A stretch of 64,000 nucleotides of DNA from Metaphire vulgaris (GCA_018105865.1 CM030835.1:10739416-10803415), one strand, 5' to 3'; counted from the first letter of the stretch, positions 48,400 through 59,777 are shown. Program-made: numbers and translations. The notes: a model not told the origin generated them from the letters alone.

Positions 48400-48489
48400 A
48401 ATGTTTAGAGGGCCGCACATTAATGTAATTTATCTCGATGTGGGGGCCGCACAAAAGGGCCGAGGGCATCCGCACTTTGCCCATCCCTG
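48400..48489. mobile_element. Transposon end, CAGGGATGGGCAAAG in minus orientation
   Basis: Read on the minus strand the sequence begins CAGGGATGGGCAAAGTGCGG and contains GGCCCTTTTGTGCGGCCCCC. It partly matches the end at 44924. The flanking 8-mers ATGTACAG and AGCTACTG agree at only 5 of 8 positions. Confidence 0.5.
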
Positions 48490-48620
48490 AGCTACTGCAT
48501 AATATCAACGTAATAACTGATTGCAAATGTGAATTCAAATGGTGCCAACATGTAATTGCAAAGTAGCAAGTAGAGATAGCAGTTAAAAGTGGTAAGGTTG
48601 TGAATAACACCATTGATGAA

Positions 48621-48772
48621 CAGCGATGTATCCAAGATTTTAGGTTTGGGGCCAAAAATTACTCCCTCCTTCCCTTTCTTTTGAGTCCGCAACGCTATTT
48701 TGGGCTTGAATTCATTTGGGGCTAGCTTCAGGCTTGGGGCTTAAGCCCCCAAGCCTATTAGCTACGTCCCAG
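48621..48772. mobile_element. hAT-type miniature element, 152 bp
   Basis: The ends CAGCGATGTATCCAAG and TTAGCTACGTCCCAG are imperfect inverted repeats. The flanks TTGATGAA (48613-48620) and GTGATGAA (48773-48780) match at 7 of 8. Confidence 0.75.
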
Positions 48773-48780
48773 GTGATGAA

Positions 48781-49787
48781 GCCAGCTGCAGAAACATGTC
48801 CATTCTGGTAGCGCTGACTAGCCATGTGTGACCTCGGGTGTTCCACGTGTTTTGAAAATTGTCAGCGGCCTTTCCTGGTAGACAGCTACATTAATAGTAA
48901 TAATACTTCCTGGATTGAGAGTGGTAGTCTGTAAGATGCCCTGATAGAGATTGAGCGTTCGTGAAGAAGCTGGTGCAATGCGCCAAGCTTTCTGGCAGCG
49001 CTATAGAAATTTCGTGTTTACTTATTTGTCATGGTAACAATTCCGGACGGTGGCGCCGTGGCGGTCATAACGGGGAGCGGTCATAACGGGGGCTATCATA
49101 ACGGGGCGGTCATAACTGGGGCAACTACAAAGTGATACCATTTTATCAACGTCTTACCGGTGGAATGTCCGTCCAACAACCGCATACTTCTTTCCCGTTC
49201 TGTTTGTACAGCTAATCGCTGCGCATGATGGCATTTTTAACGAATTTACCACATTAAATCCTTAACGTGTAACAGACTTCTGATCCGAGCAAGATGGCGG
49301 CATTTTAGCCTCAGTGGTTGCAATGACAAGCTATAGGCCATGAGCAGTCTAGGCTATTTATAGATGTCAATGTTCGCAACGCATAGATATGCGAGAAGCC
49401 GAGAACGCCGATCGAAAAGCCATAGAGATATAATTAAGGGGAGCGATCGTTGAATTCAAGCGATAAGCCACTTAATTAATACGCGAACGGTTCCAACGCA
49501 GAATCTTTCAGCCGTTTTTCGAGATTGCCATTTCGCTGATCGCATCATGGGCGTAACCAGACGAGGACTGGACTCGCCCCGCCCCGCCCCAATCTAAGGC
49601 AGCGAACAATGAATTATATCTGTACAAAATCGGAATTTGATAGTAAAAGTAATTTAGTTATTTATCGTCTGTAGGTAGGCCTATTCTTAGTCGAAATTGA
49701 GTTTTCCGAACGCTTTTTGATATTCCTTTAGTGTGTCAGTTGGACAAAGGTCATGGGTCATTGTATGCACCACTTCCTCTCTATCCA

Positions 49788-49790
<3 letters not shown>
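48781..49790. other. Noncoding, with a short minisatellite
   Basis: At 49062-49125, four to five units of GCGGTCATAACGGGG are repeated with small changes. No gene is seen. The right copy of the 33-bp inverted repeat lies at 49340-49372. Confidence 0.6.
49340..49372. repeat. 33-bp perfect inverted repeat, right copy
   Basis: This is the exact reverse complement of 44014-44046. An AAGATGGCGGC word lies about 50 bp inward, and AAGATGGCTGCC lies at a similar distance inward from the left copy. Confidence 0.9.

Positions 49791-49858
<68 letters not shown>
49791..49858. repeat. (CT)n microsatellite
   Basis: An uninterrupted CT run of about 68 bases. Confidence 0.97.
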
Positions 49859-49859
<1 letters not shown>

Positions 49860-49863
<4 letters not shown>

Positions 49864-50744
49864 GAAATGTAATGTATAGTGCGACGTAATAGAATATTTG
49901 TATGGCGCCTCTCGTGAAGAATATCACTCGGAAATGCGATCATAACAGCGGTTTACAATAAACAACAGGCCATCTGCCGTTGCTTCTAGAAACGACAATA
50001 TAGACCATAGAGCCATTGATGATAAAAACAAAAATTCACCTGTAGAATTAATAGCTACACTTACGACCGAGTTCTATTCGTTTTTATAGTAGCACAGTCG
50101 TGACGTCAGACGCAACTGATTGCTATGCTAATAGCCGCAGTAAATAGCGCAATTCTATTCCAGCGAACATCCATGCATGCAGTTGAACCTATATAGAGGA
50201 CAATCCAACAGTGGGCCAGTCATTTGTTTGTGACTTTACATGTCAATTTCTACCCAGTACAAGAGAAGCCTACATCGGGGGGGGGGGTGCGCCAACGGAC
50301 ACGGATTTAGCTGTATAGACGGTCAGTTCGCTGTTGACGTCTGCATGACAACGCAAAATTAATATAGAACGTCACACAGCAGGATAGGATAGGCCGACAT
50401 TAATGCATGCGTATTATTCAACTATATAGGACGCAATGGCTCCATTGCAGTGCCCCTGCGCTGCTACAATCCATAGATTATTAGAATCCGTGCCTTATCG
50501 CAATTATCTGGATAAGGCGAAATGGTTGTACGCAGCGGGATGGGGGTGGGGTAGGAATGATTGAGTAACGAAGGTTTTATTTTGCGTTTCTGTTCGTGGA
50601 CGATTATGTAAATGCCGGAGTATCAGTCGGCTGCAGTTGATATCGATCGTATTCGTAGAAATTAATTATTGCCAAAAATAAACATTAATTGCTTCCCAGA
50701 GGAGCATCTGTCAAGCTGTGTGTGCTGGATTCTAGATTCACTGC
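49860..50744. other. Intergenic, no gene seen
   Basis: No recognisable coding sequence or element, apart from a run of ten G at about 50278-50287. Confidence 0.45.
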
Positions 50745-51048
50745 CATTGGCGGTTCCAAGATTTCTTGGTGGGGGCGATTAAATTAATTCATAGGAAGTT
50801 GGGGGAGGGTGAAAAGAGAAGGAAAAAACAATAAACTTTGCCGAAAAAGGCTGACAAATGGGAGTTATTCCCTAATTTTATTATGCTTTTACCGAAAAAT
50901 AGGTGTAGAAGCAAAAAAAGTCATCCGCAGTTTCTCCCCCGTAGTTTTACTGGACTTTTACCCTAAAATATGTTTCACAAGCGAAAGCAAGTCCGGAAGT
51001 CCGGTGGGGGATGGATACCCACTCATCCCCCACGTGGAACCGCCACTG
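50745..51048. mobile_element. hAT-type miniature element, CATTGGCGGTTCCA ends
   Basis: The ends CATTGGCGGTTCCAAG and CGTGGAACCGCCACTG are inverted repeats. The perfect 8-bp duplication TTCACTGC lies at 50737-50744 and 51049-51056. The interior has AAAGGCTGACAA and GAAGCAAAAAAAGTCATCCG words. Confidence 0.92.
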
Positions 51049-51360
51049 TTCACTGCTCCTGGTTATTCGCTTATCCGATGCTTCGATTGGACCGGATCGT
51101 TGCATATATGATATATCGGTGGATGGGATTTTAAATTCCGGACCTGCAGTCTTTCAGTTGTTATAAGCTTATATTTATTCTTGGGGTGTATGAAACAGAT
51201 TTCAGACTTTCGGGTTCAGATAGCTTGAGAGCTAATTCAGACAGGCACAATTGCTGAGCACAGCATTTTCGACTTAGGCCTAATTGACAAATCACAGCAA
51301 CATAAATTCCCGTGTAAAATCAAACTTATAGACCTATTTTTAAATGGCAAACTCGATTAA

Positions 51361-51637
51361 AGTGATTTTTGGTCCAAAATGAGTCGCTTCTTCTGGCCTT
51401 GCAAGGTCGACAGTGGACCTGGACAACAACAACAACAACCGCGAACCAAAAATAAAATGGGTGATCGTTCCTTTAGGGCAACAGGACCGACCAGTTGGAG
51501 CGCCCTTCCACCATCTCTACGGGACGACAAAACATCGCGAACCACCTTCCTTGCACGTTTGAAGACGTAGGCCTACTTTTATGAACGATCGGCTGCGGCG
51601 CATTTGTGAATGTTAAGTGCGCCATATAAATGAACTT

Positions 51638-51686
<49 letters not shown>
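51361..51686 (+). pseudogene. 3' end of a CR1/L2-like LINE with (ATCA)n tail
   Basis: A 63-codon frame (51379-51570) ends with MGDRSFRATGPTSWSALPPS and FLARLKT, the extreme C-terminus of a CR1/L2-type reverse transcriptase protein. It is followed by GTGCGCCATATAAATGAAC and about ten ATCA units at 51644-51685. The rest of the element is missing, a classic 5' truncation. Confidence 0.8.
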
Positions 51687-51689
51687 CCT

Positions 51690-52022
51690 ACCCGCCACGA
51701 AATTCCACCAAATATTAAATTAAACACACTGTGAAACAAATTTTCAAAAACCAGCAGATAACCGAGAACTTTCAGAGTCGCTACTGTTTCTACTGACTCA
51801 GTACAAGATACAATACAGTAGATACGGAGGTCGGATATGGACACCTCGTTTAGACGCGCGCAAAGTTTGCTATAAAACAATAATACAAGTATGTACAATT
51901 TTCAGTGTGACAGAACGAGGCGTCCTCATCCGTCTTCCGTGCGACGCAACGTCGTCGGTATTTGTCCTAATTCTAGGGAAGCAGCAGCAGCAGCGGAGTG
52001 TCTGGACTGTCGCCTGCTCGGG
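51690..52022 (-). other. Downstream flank of the TMEM200-like gene
   Basis: No separate gene is seen. On the minus strand this is probably the start of its 3' untranslated region. Confidence 0.4.
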
Positions 52023-52423
52023 CTAATCGTCCGACTGTCCGAGGGCTGACGACACCGGAAACGGAAACGAAAATCTTCGGCGGCGCTGGTCTGCGTTCAC
52101 GCCCCGCTCGTTCGACGGGAACACAGACGACGAAGCTCTTGTTCCCGGGTCTTGGTGAACGTGAGCTGCGTGGACGACGGTGCTCTGATCCACAAAATAC
52201 CCGGATGTGGAGAAGGAGAAGGAGGAGGAGAGGGATCTGCTGCTGCTGCTGCTGCTGGTGGTGGTGGTGGTTGGCACAGCGAGTGGGGAAATTGATGAGG
52301 CAGCGGGGGAGTCGTACAGAGGTAGGAAATGCGTAGAATGCGACTGAACACAGCACCTGTTCGATTCGTGGCCATCTTCCTCCATAATCGCCAAATTACC
52401 TGACAGAGTAGTTCCCTCCTCTC

Positions 52424-52463
<40 letters not shown>

Positions 52464-53550
52464 ATTGGTGGTTCCATCGCATTCGCTAGGTGGTGCCACT
52501 GCTCCGTGGGCGGCGCCGCAGTCGCCAGGTGGCGGCACCTGCGCTCGCAACGAGCAATTAATGGGAGCTGTGATGACCGACAGGAAGTGGTCCAACGAAG
52601 CGACAGACGACGCCGATGACGTCATCATCTCAGCCGATGACGTCATTCGCAGACGACGTTCGGTGTCTGCGTACGACCGACGACTAAAGGCGGGAACTCG
52701 GTCGAAGTCCGAAGGTCCCCCGGTCACTTCGGAGTCCCTCGATAGCGGCCCCCAATGACCTACGGTCGCCGATTGTCGGTGCAGAGGCGGGTCAAGGTCA
52801 AGTGAATGTCGAATCTTGCCCTCCTTCTCCTCCTCGGGCCCTAGTGGGAACGGGTGGGAGGCGACGACGGTCACCGGCGCCTTGTCTCGATCGCCGAAGG
52901 CGTCCGTGCTGGCGGCGGAGGGCGTGGGACCGACCCCCGACCGGAAGAAGTCGAATCTGAGGAGGGGTGCGGTCTTCTTGAACGCCGTTAGACTGGTTTC
53001 CCGCTTCCCGTCTTCTTCGCCGTCTTCGTCTTCCATGTCCTCGAGCAGTCTGTCTCGCGTCTCGCAGACGACGACGCACGAGAAGACGATGACGAAAGAC
53101 CCGCAGCTCATCAACACCGGCCCAAGATATACCATGCTCCTGAGGTAATTCGATTCTCCCTCGCCCCCACCCCCACCCCCACCATCCACTCCCTCAACTC
53201 CTCCCCCACCCCCTTTCGTTCCATCATCATCATCGTCGTCCTCCGTCGTCCCTCGGGCGTCGTCCTTGACGAGCGAAGGGCGCAGGGGACCGGGGTAGTG
53301 GGACGTGCCGTTGCCGTGACGACCGTTTCTCGGGGACGACGGCGACGACGGCAGCGGTATCCGGTCGGCATGGTAACCGACAACGCAGAAGCAGACGCCG
53401 ACGGCGATGACGACGCATCCGGCGCAGGTGGCCGTCAACGCCTGCCAGACAAAGGGAACGAAGCAGCGAAACCCCCTCCTCCTCCTCCGCCGCCGCTCCC
53501 TCTGCGGGACGAGGACCGAGCGACCGGCAGGTGGTCCACCCGGATGCGAG

Positions 53551-53581
<31 letters not shown>

Positions 53582-53618
53582 GGTTGACGTTCCGCAAGAT
53601 CCGACCGGCGTTGAACAT
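52023..53618 (-). CDS. TMEM200-like two-transmembrane protein, single long exon
   Basis: The 531-residue frame has a glycine run at 14-22 and an arginine-rich stretch (RERRRRRRR) at 40-48 directly before the first membrane helix (about 55-82, FVWQALTATCAGCVVIAVGV). A loop at 83-160 holds a possible glycosylation site (NGTS at 103) and acidic and glycine runs. A second helix at about 162-185 (YLGPVLMSCGSFVIVFSCVV) is followed by CETRDRLLEDM. The spacing of the two helices and the LGP...G.F...E.RD pattern at helix 2 match what I know of the TMEM200 family (TMEM200A/B/C), whose molecular role is poorly known. The rest is a low-complexity, Ser-rich cytoplasmic tail with a run of 14 Asn encoded by a (GTT)n array at 52430-52462. 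No intron is needed in this part; an upstream exon cannot be excluded. The coding sequence is GC-rich against its flanks. Confidence 0.65.
52430..52462. repeat. (GTT)n microsatellite inside the TMEM200-like coding region
   Basis: It encodes a poly-Asn run on the minus strand and is likely to vary in length between individuals. Confidence 0.9.
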
Positions 53619-54020
53619 CTAGAGTAGGGGAGGGGGGGTAAAGCCAATGGGTGAGTGGGTGGGGATGGAGAGAGGTAGAAGTTGAGCCTGAAAACCGTTA
53701 TATCGGATGTAGTAATGACGTCGCATATGACGTCATCGTCGTGCCTCTATGTGGGCGATGACGCGGAGAACCTGCAATGGCGAACAGATGACCCTCAGAT
53801 TTGAATTCGCCTTTAATCTGTGATGTCTAAAATCAGTCATTCACTAATGCATGCGAATTAAATAATGCTCTTTGACAAACATAGTAGAAAAGTTAAACAA
53901 CGACGACGACGACGATGGCAGCGCAAAAAGCCGTAGATGCTTAGTTTTGTGAGCGATACATGCATATGATACTTGTTCTTACAGAAAACAAGGTATAGGC
54001 CCACTGATGCGTTTCAATTG
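53619..54020. other. Upstream flank of the TMEM200-like gene
   Basis: It contains a CGA-repeat patch at about 53896-53915 and no other gene. It may hold the promoter or further 5' exon sequence. Confidence 0.4.
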
Positions 54021-54025
54021 ATTTT

Positions 54026-54520
54026 AAGTAAGTGAGTAAAATCTCGTGGATTTATATAGCGCTTTGGAAGTATAGTACGACAGTAGTTGTTTATTCTTAG
54101 GAGCTTGGCGTTTCTTAATAGTTATGGGAAAGGAGAATGATCAAAATATCCAAAGGCAGTCATGCTAAGTTTCCTCCGTAGCTCCATGGCTATGGAGAAA
54201 ACGATTTTTTTTGAAAAAGGAACGAATTAACAATTAAGCCTGGATCTGAAGACATGAGGAGATAATGCAGGAATTATGGGAAATGAGAATTCCGATTTCA
54301 TTATTTGACAGCGTCTAAGGCTGCGGAGGGAAGCTGGGATCGAGCTCCAATGTTTAGGTGCGGCGAATGAAAAGGAACGGTTGCAGATTTTCAGGGATGA
54401 CTGATTCAGCGGACGTGAAAAAGTGAGATGAGATGACGATGGTTTGGGTCGAGGAGGCTGAGGGGTTAATAGTGTTCTAAGGTGGTAGCAGGTTTTAAGG
54501 ACTGAACTGAGCTACAGTGA

Positions 54521-54577
<57 letters not shown>

Positions 54578-54905
54578 TGTTATTATCTTATATTGGATAC
54601 ATTCAGGTATTTTAAGCCAGTATATTGATTTTAGTGTGGGTGAAATATGGAAGAACCTGCGAGCCAGTGCATTTTGATTGTAATTTGTTGATGGAGGCTT
54701 TGGGAAGGTTATAGTAGAGGGAGTTACAGTAATCTAATTTAGAGTGGACTATTTAGGTGACTATTGTGGAATGTTGAGACAGTTTTGGTATCGAGACAAG
54801 GACGTAGGCGACGAAGGTCACGAATATGGGCATAGCAGGCTCTTGAAAGTTCAAAGATTTGCGATTCGAAGTTCAGAAAGGAATCAAATTTGAATACGAG
54901 AGTTT
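54026..54905 (-). pseudogene. Decayed CR1/L2-like LINE 3' half, minus strand
   Basis: Minus-strand translation near 54730-54640 reads DSCNSLYYNLPKASINKLQS, the conserved LDYCNSLLYNLP motif of CR1/L2 reverse transcriptases. Near 54360-54310 it keeps HLNIGARSQLPSAALDAVK-type remains of the WNSLP segment. It ends AAAGCGCTATATAAATCCAC, then ACTCACTTACTT. An AT microsatellite (54521-54575) has expanded inside it. Many stops break it. Confidence 0.7.
54521..54575. repeat. (AT)n microsatellite
   Basis: An alternating AT run inside the LINE relic. Confidence 0.95.
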
Positions 54906-55419
54906 TTGCAGTTGGAACGGGGTTATTATATTCAATATTAGGTAATTAACATCATTAGGCCAGTTTGAAAAAATTAAAGATAACAGTCCACTTTACTTTC
55001 CCTACCTGTTTTACCTGTGAACCATCCTGTAGGCTACCTGTATGCCTGTTTCTTTTATTACTCAGTGTTTTCGCAGAGGAAAAATGAAGGTGCTACAACG
55101 TCGGCGAAACGATAAAGTTCCATTAAAACCGATGCCGTATTTACTTATCTACTAGCATCCAATGAATAACGGATTAGTAATTAAATGGCGTTACAGCGCT
55201 CAAGACAGCAATTGGGAATGGACCAAGAGGCTCTTCAACGCTCCTCAAAAGCAGAAGAAAAACCGGTGTCCAGCGATCGATTATGATCTCTCGAATTACT
55301 CACAGGTTCACGAAAAACGGCGACATACAAGCGCTAAATAAACACTTCGGCGTATCCTACTGTAATAGCACTGAGACAAAAGACTGGAGATCGCTAGCAG
55401 CGCAGAAAAGCAGGATGTG

Positions 55420-55606
55420 CAGGGGCGTAGCCAGGAATATGATTTGGGAGGGTACACATGTTGGGTGGGGGTATAAACCTTCACTATAAACCATACAAAC
55501 TACATATAACCACATATAGCCACATATAAATCACATAAAAATATTATGGTAGACTGATTTTTTGAGGGGGTATATATACCGATACACCCCCGTCGCTACG
55601 CCCCTG
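55420..55606. mobile_element. hAT-type miniature element, CAGGGGCGTAGC ends
   Basis: The ends CAGGGGCGTAGCCAGG and GTCGCTACGCCCCTG are inverted repeats. The perfect 8-bp duplication AGGATGTG lies at 55412-55419 and 55607-55614. The element is 187 bp long, with a repeated ACCACATATA interior. Confidence 0.92.
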
Positions 55607-55714
55607 AGGATGTGCTCTTTTTTAAACCTCGGCGTTCAATAGCCATTAGGGCTTCAACGTAGATATCGTATATGAATGATTATAACATTTGTCCAGTATA
55701 GTAAACTATTTAAC

Positions 55715-55970
55715 CGAACTTGTTCATAGGACCATATACTAACAGAGCGGCTGTTCCTCCCCCGTCAAAGACGGCCAAATTGTGGAATCCTATTCTATGG
55801 AACTTGTTACCAGACGAAGTGACTAAAGAAACAAAGCCTGATTCGTTTGCAACGAGACTAAATACACAATTATTTAAGATCTCGTATAAGCGTAATGTGT
55901 AAAGCGCTTCGTTAAGCCTGCCTTTAAATAAGCGCTATATAAGTTGACATATTGACATATTGACGTAAAG
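55715..55970 (+). pseudogene. 3' end of another CR1/L2-like LINE with (TGACATAT)n tail
   Basis: The frame to 55902 reads KTAKLWNPILWNLLPDEVTK and FATRLNTQLFKISY, the reverse transcriptase C-terminus. It is followed by AAGCGCTATATAAGTTGACA and three TTGACATA-type units. The 5' part is missing. Confidence 0.75.
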
Positions 55971-55979
55971 TAATAAACG

Positions 55980-56332
55980 CTACGTATCGTTAAAGGTAAT
56001 GTAGCTCAAATGGCACAGACCTATACGAAGATTAGGCCTATTCTGTTCTATAAACCTCGCGTTTAGTATACGACATACGCGGTATTTGGCGCCCATGGTC
56101 GGGGGGAATGTCAGATAATTAAATTAGCAAGCTGACAAATCTTTAATTATTATTAACAAGTTATGACATTTTACTGGCACAATATAAACACTAGAAAATA
56201 TGCACTTTCTTTGCTTTTATTAATGCGACCTGGTGCCTATAATGATATGCACAAAGTCAGTTGTCTCAGATACTTTTCTTTCTACGTCGAGAACAAGTTC
56301 TGAACAACGCCCCTTTCAAGTGGAGCCAAAGG

Positions 56333-56363
<31 letters not shown>

Positions 56364-57171
56364 CAGCGATGAAAACTTTCAAATAAATTAATTGCTTACT
56401 TCTGATATAGGGTCTAGTCTCCATCATATCTAAGCGTGCCTTTTAAATATTAAATCTCACTTATATGCTGTCGTGCCTTTTAAATATTAAATCTCACTGA
56501 AATGCTGTTGCCCGCATTCTCCGTTAAATATGATGATAATAATTATTATGATACAAGGCGTTATCACATCCTAATGGGTGGACTCAGGCAAGCGTCAGCA
56601 CATTTTCATAGACGCAAAAAAGAATATCTGCATTTGATCTTTCTTATTGCCCTACTTTGAGTGCTCTAAATTCGAAACACAAGGTCAATATTAAAGCAGA
56701 AATATGAGCAGCTCTAATTGTAACATCGTCTGTCTGTCAGCCGAAAGTAAGCAAGCGCTAGATATTAGATAAGCATAGATATGACTTGTATTATACTTAG
56801 TCACGTCTTAGTGGATCTAACAGTAAGTTACAGGACATGTCACAGAAACGAAAATCGTTGCGAAAATTCACGAAGAATAGTAAGTTAAATATGCATTTTC
56901 AAGTTCCAACCTCCGTTCTCTTTGGAACTTTGGCAGCACAACTATGCTTAACTATGATTTCTATGATTTTCTTCTCTGACCACTAATTCTAAGCGATTAA
57001 TATCAGTATAAACTATAGGCGTTAAAGAGCATTATGTTTGTAGATAGATTCTACTAATGAAGCCTATGTATGTAATGTACACCCTTTTATTGTAGTTCTC
57101 ATATTTTTCACGAAGCAAATTATTCCTTAAAAATCTAGAAATAGTTTGAAAATCTAGATTTGCGTAGCACT
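55980..57171. other. Intergenic, no gene seen
   Basis: A GACA patch lies at 56333-56362, and a 35-bp tandem duplication of GTGCCTTTTAAATATTAAAT at 56438 and 56473. No gene is seen. Confidence 0.5.
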
Positions 57172-57179
57172 TAATAACA

Positions 57180-57295
57180 CAGTGGCGCGCAGAGAGTGGT
57201 GGGCACCTGGGGCCAAGCCGATTAAAAATTTGACGAGCAAAAAAGTCGCCGAGTCAATTCTGGCGCCCCCATCTTGTCGGCGCCCGGGACCACTG
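57180..57295. mobile_element. Probable hAT-type miniature element, ends diverged
   Basis: It starts CAGTGGCGCGCAGAGAGTGG and ends GGCGCCCGGGACCACTG. The interior holds TTGACGAGCAAAAAAGTCGC. The ends pair poorly and the flanks do not match, so the limits are tentative. Confidence 0.45.
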
Positions 57296-57312
57296 ACCTC
57301 TCTGTAGTCTGC

Positions 57313-57513
57313 TAGTGGCGTAGCGAGGCAAAGTGCCGCCCGGGGCGAAAAAATGCCGCCTTTTCTCGTTAAATTCTTGACAAGCAAAAAATACCGATCG
57401 CTACTTCCTAAAATAATTTTCATATGCAAAAAAGGGTTTTCTCGAAAATGCCGCCCCTAAAGCAAGTGCCGCCTGGTTCGGTTCGCCCCCACCGCCCCCT
57501 CGCTATGCCACTT
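57313..57513. mobile_element. hAT-type miniature element, TAGTGGCGTAGCGAGG ends
   Basis: The ends TAGTGGCGTAGCGAGG and CCCTCGCTATGCCACTT are inverted repeats. The flanks TAGTCTGC (57305-57312) and CAGTCTGC (57514-57521) match at 7 of 8. The interior contains TTGACAAGCAAAAAATACCG. Confidence 0.85.
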
Positions 57514-57732
57514 CAGTCTGCACGCTACTGAATTAACAGCACCAAACTCGATTTTGCTTAGTTTTAAGGCGTAAATTATATTGTTTACACAAAGAGGCGC
57601 TAAAAAAATAAGGAAGCTAATGACTAGAAACAGTACACAGTATTAGATATAAGCTTACTGCAGATGAGCATTCGCTCTCTAATTTGTCTCTTTCTTTCCT
57701 CTCCTGTAGCCTACAATGTGTGGATATAGTGT

Positions 57733-57735
<3 letters not shown>

Positions 57736-57809
<74 letters not shown>
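57736..57809. repeat. (AT)n microsatellite
   Basis: An alternating run of about 74 bases. Confidence 0.95.
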
Positions 57810-57810
<1 letters not shown>

Positions 57811-57812
<2 letters not shown>

Positions 57813-58580
57813 GCAGAGACTGTGGAGTAGTTTGCCATTGCTTTTTAGCCAATTAGCAGGAATCGTTCAATTTCTGCGGATGTTTTACATTTTCTTGGAG
57901 CGTCTGTGTAACCTTGAGGTTCGAAACATTGATCTAACAATCAGTTTGATTAGAGATGTCCAATGTCCATGGGTTGAGCTGATGTAATGATGGAAAGATT
58001 GTTGATGCCCGGTGGACCTTAACCCCCAGCCTCGATCTTTCGCAGCATTAGCTGTTGGTAGCGGTGACATGAAATCGTTGGTCGAGTGGTCTGGCCTTCG
58101 CTTCTTCGGGCGGGGGCGATGGATCCGTTTCTATTTCGCAATAACACCGTCCAGCTGGCTTTTCACAGTTTAATTTCGACGAAACAAATCACTCACAGTC
58201 GTTTCCAAACAGATGTTTAACAAATTTCTTTCTAAACCAGTTCTTGACTAAAAACCTCTTATTTCGATTTTAGTTCTTATCGTTTCTATGACTCCGTTCC
58301 GTCGCCTCGGTTTTCAGTTTTTCGTTCACGGCGTTTCCAAGGGGAGTGACGCATCACTCGTTCGGTCGCTTATATCTGCTACTGCTGTCTGTCAATCAGA
58401 TTCCGCACATTATGATTGGTTCTCTGATTCACAGATAGCTTCTAAATCTAAATGTCCGGTTTCTATATTTCTTGTGTTCAAACAAATAGCTATCTAATAA
58501 AGTCTGATACACTTATTATGCAATAAATTCAATTATAAAGTCTCATTCTTTGCTTTAAAATATATCTATCCGAGGGAAAC
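57811..58580. other. Intergenic, no gene seen
   Basis: No feature recognised. Confidence 0.4.
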
Positions 58581-58582
58581 AA

Positions 58583-59085
58583 TCATGGAGGGCTCCACAA
58601 GCCAAATATTGGGTAGGCCAACATGACCTGTTTGAAATTGGACAACGCTAGTGCTACAGTAGGCTATAGATATGCAAAAATTCAGAAGAGCGATGAAACG
58701 AATTAAAACCACATATTCTTGTGTCCCCATCTTTGCTGTGCCAAACCGTACTAGAATTGTCAATATATTCTGTCTCAATTTTTTCTAGATCTTTCGAAGT
58801 GCCACGAAAAATAATGAGCCCTTTGAAACGACACTATACAAAGTCTTTCAGAAATCTATTCTCTGTCAAATGTATAAAAAATCAATCGATAGATAAGATG
58901 GCGCTTAAGAGAGCTGGTTTCTTCTATTACAGGTTTTATAGACCACAAAAATATTATAAAATTGATACCCTGTTTGAAATTGGACAATGCTAGTGCTACA
59001 GTAGGCTGTAGATATGTAAAAATTCAGAAGAGTGATGAAACGAATTAAAACCATGGAGGGCGCCACAAGCCAAATATTGGGTGCC
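58583..59085. repeat. Duplicated sequence in circularly permuted order
   Basis: Block X (CATGGAGGGCTCCACAAGCC, AAATATTGGG) at 58583-58613 precedes block Y (CTGTTTGAAATTGGACAA through GAAACGAATTAAAACCA) at 58627-58711. At the other site block Y comes first (58970-59053) and block X follows (59053-59082). The X-Y and Y-X arrangement implies a former tandem array or circle. Confidence 0.75.
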
Positions 59086-59760
59086 AATATTTCAGAGTCA
59101 AGACAGCGCAGCGAGAAATTCTTGCCGTTACGATCAATCGATCATTGAAAAAGCACAGTTGCATGGTTATATAAATATAATCATTTTGAATGGTCTTCCA
59201 CATCTGTGACATCTCTTTTATATATTTGGCAATATTATGCCAATATATTGGGGATTTGGGGTTATTAGTTCCACAAAACATTGTAATTTGCCAATTGAAA
59301 TTGGGTGGGCCAAACACATTGTGGCCCATTGGGCCTAAATATTGGGTGGGCCATGGCCCTGTTGCGCCCGCGGCCCCCATGGAAAAATATGCTATAAAAG
59401 TACATGCTTCAGTCGCTTTATAAAATGGCCTGTCGCATAATGTCATTACAGCTGAGTTGGTTTGAATTGGGGCAGACTTTTCCATATTAATGGTGTGTTG
59501 GATTGGGTTGGGCCAGAAAACAAGTTGGTCTTGTGGTTTAGGAAATATTGTAATGTATTACGGTGGATTGTGTCGGGTCAAGTAACCATCTTACTGGCAT
59601 GAATTGGGTGGGAGATTTGATGGATTGGGCTGGATTGGATTGGATTATAAAGAATGGACCCATGGGCACCTCTGGTTTGACTCCTTTTCCGGGTTTAAAA
59701 ACCAAGAACTATAGGCTTAAATTCAAGGCCGTTTGTAGCTTCCCTGCAGCTGTTTTCTCT
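59086..59760. other. Noncoding, GGGTTGGGCC-type words
   Basis: Repeated ATTGGGTGGGCCA-like words occur at 59295-59360, and a TTGGATTGGGCTGGATTGGA patch near 59620. No gene is seen. Confidence 0.4.
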
Positions 59761-59777
59761 AGAAGTAGAATGGAGGA

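Noticed and set aside
52023..53418. Long frames on the plus strand and other minus frames opposite the TMEM200-like gene
   Set aside because: They are shadows of a GC-rich coding region and lack membrane helices or recognisable motifs.
58075..58135. Possible tRNA (GGTCGAGTGGTCTGG word)
   Set aside because: Only an A-box-like word is present; no B box or acceptor stem could be drawn.
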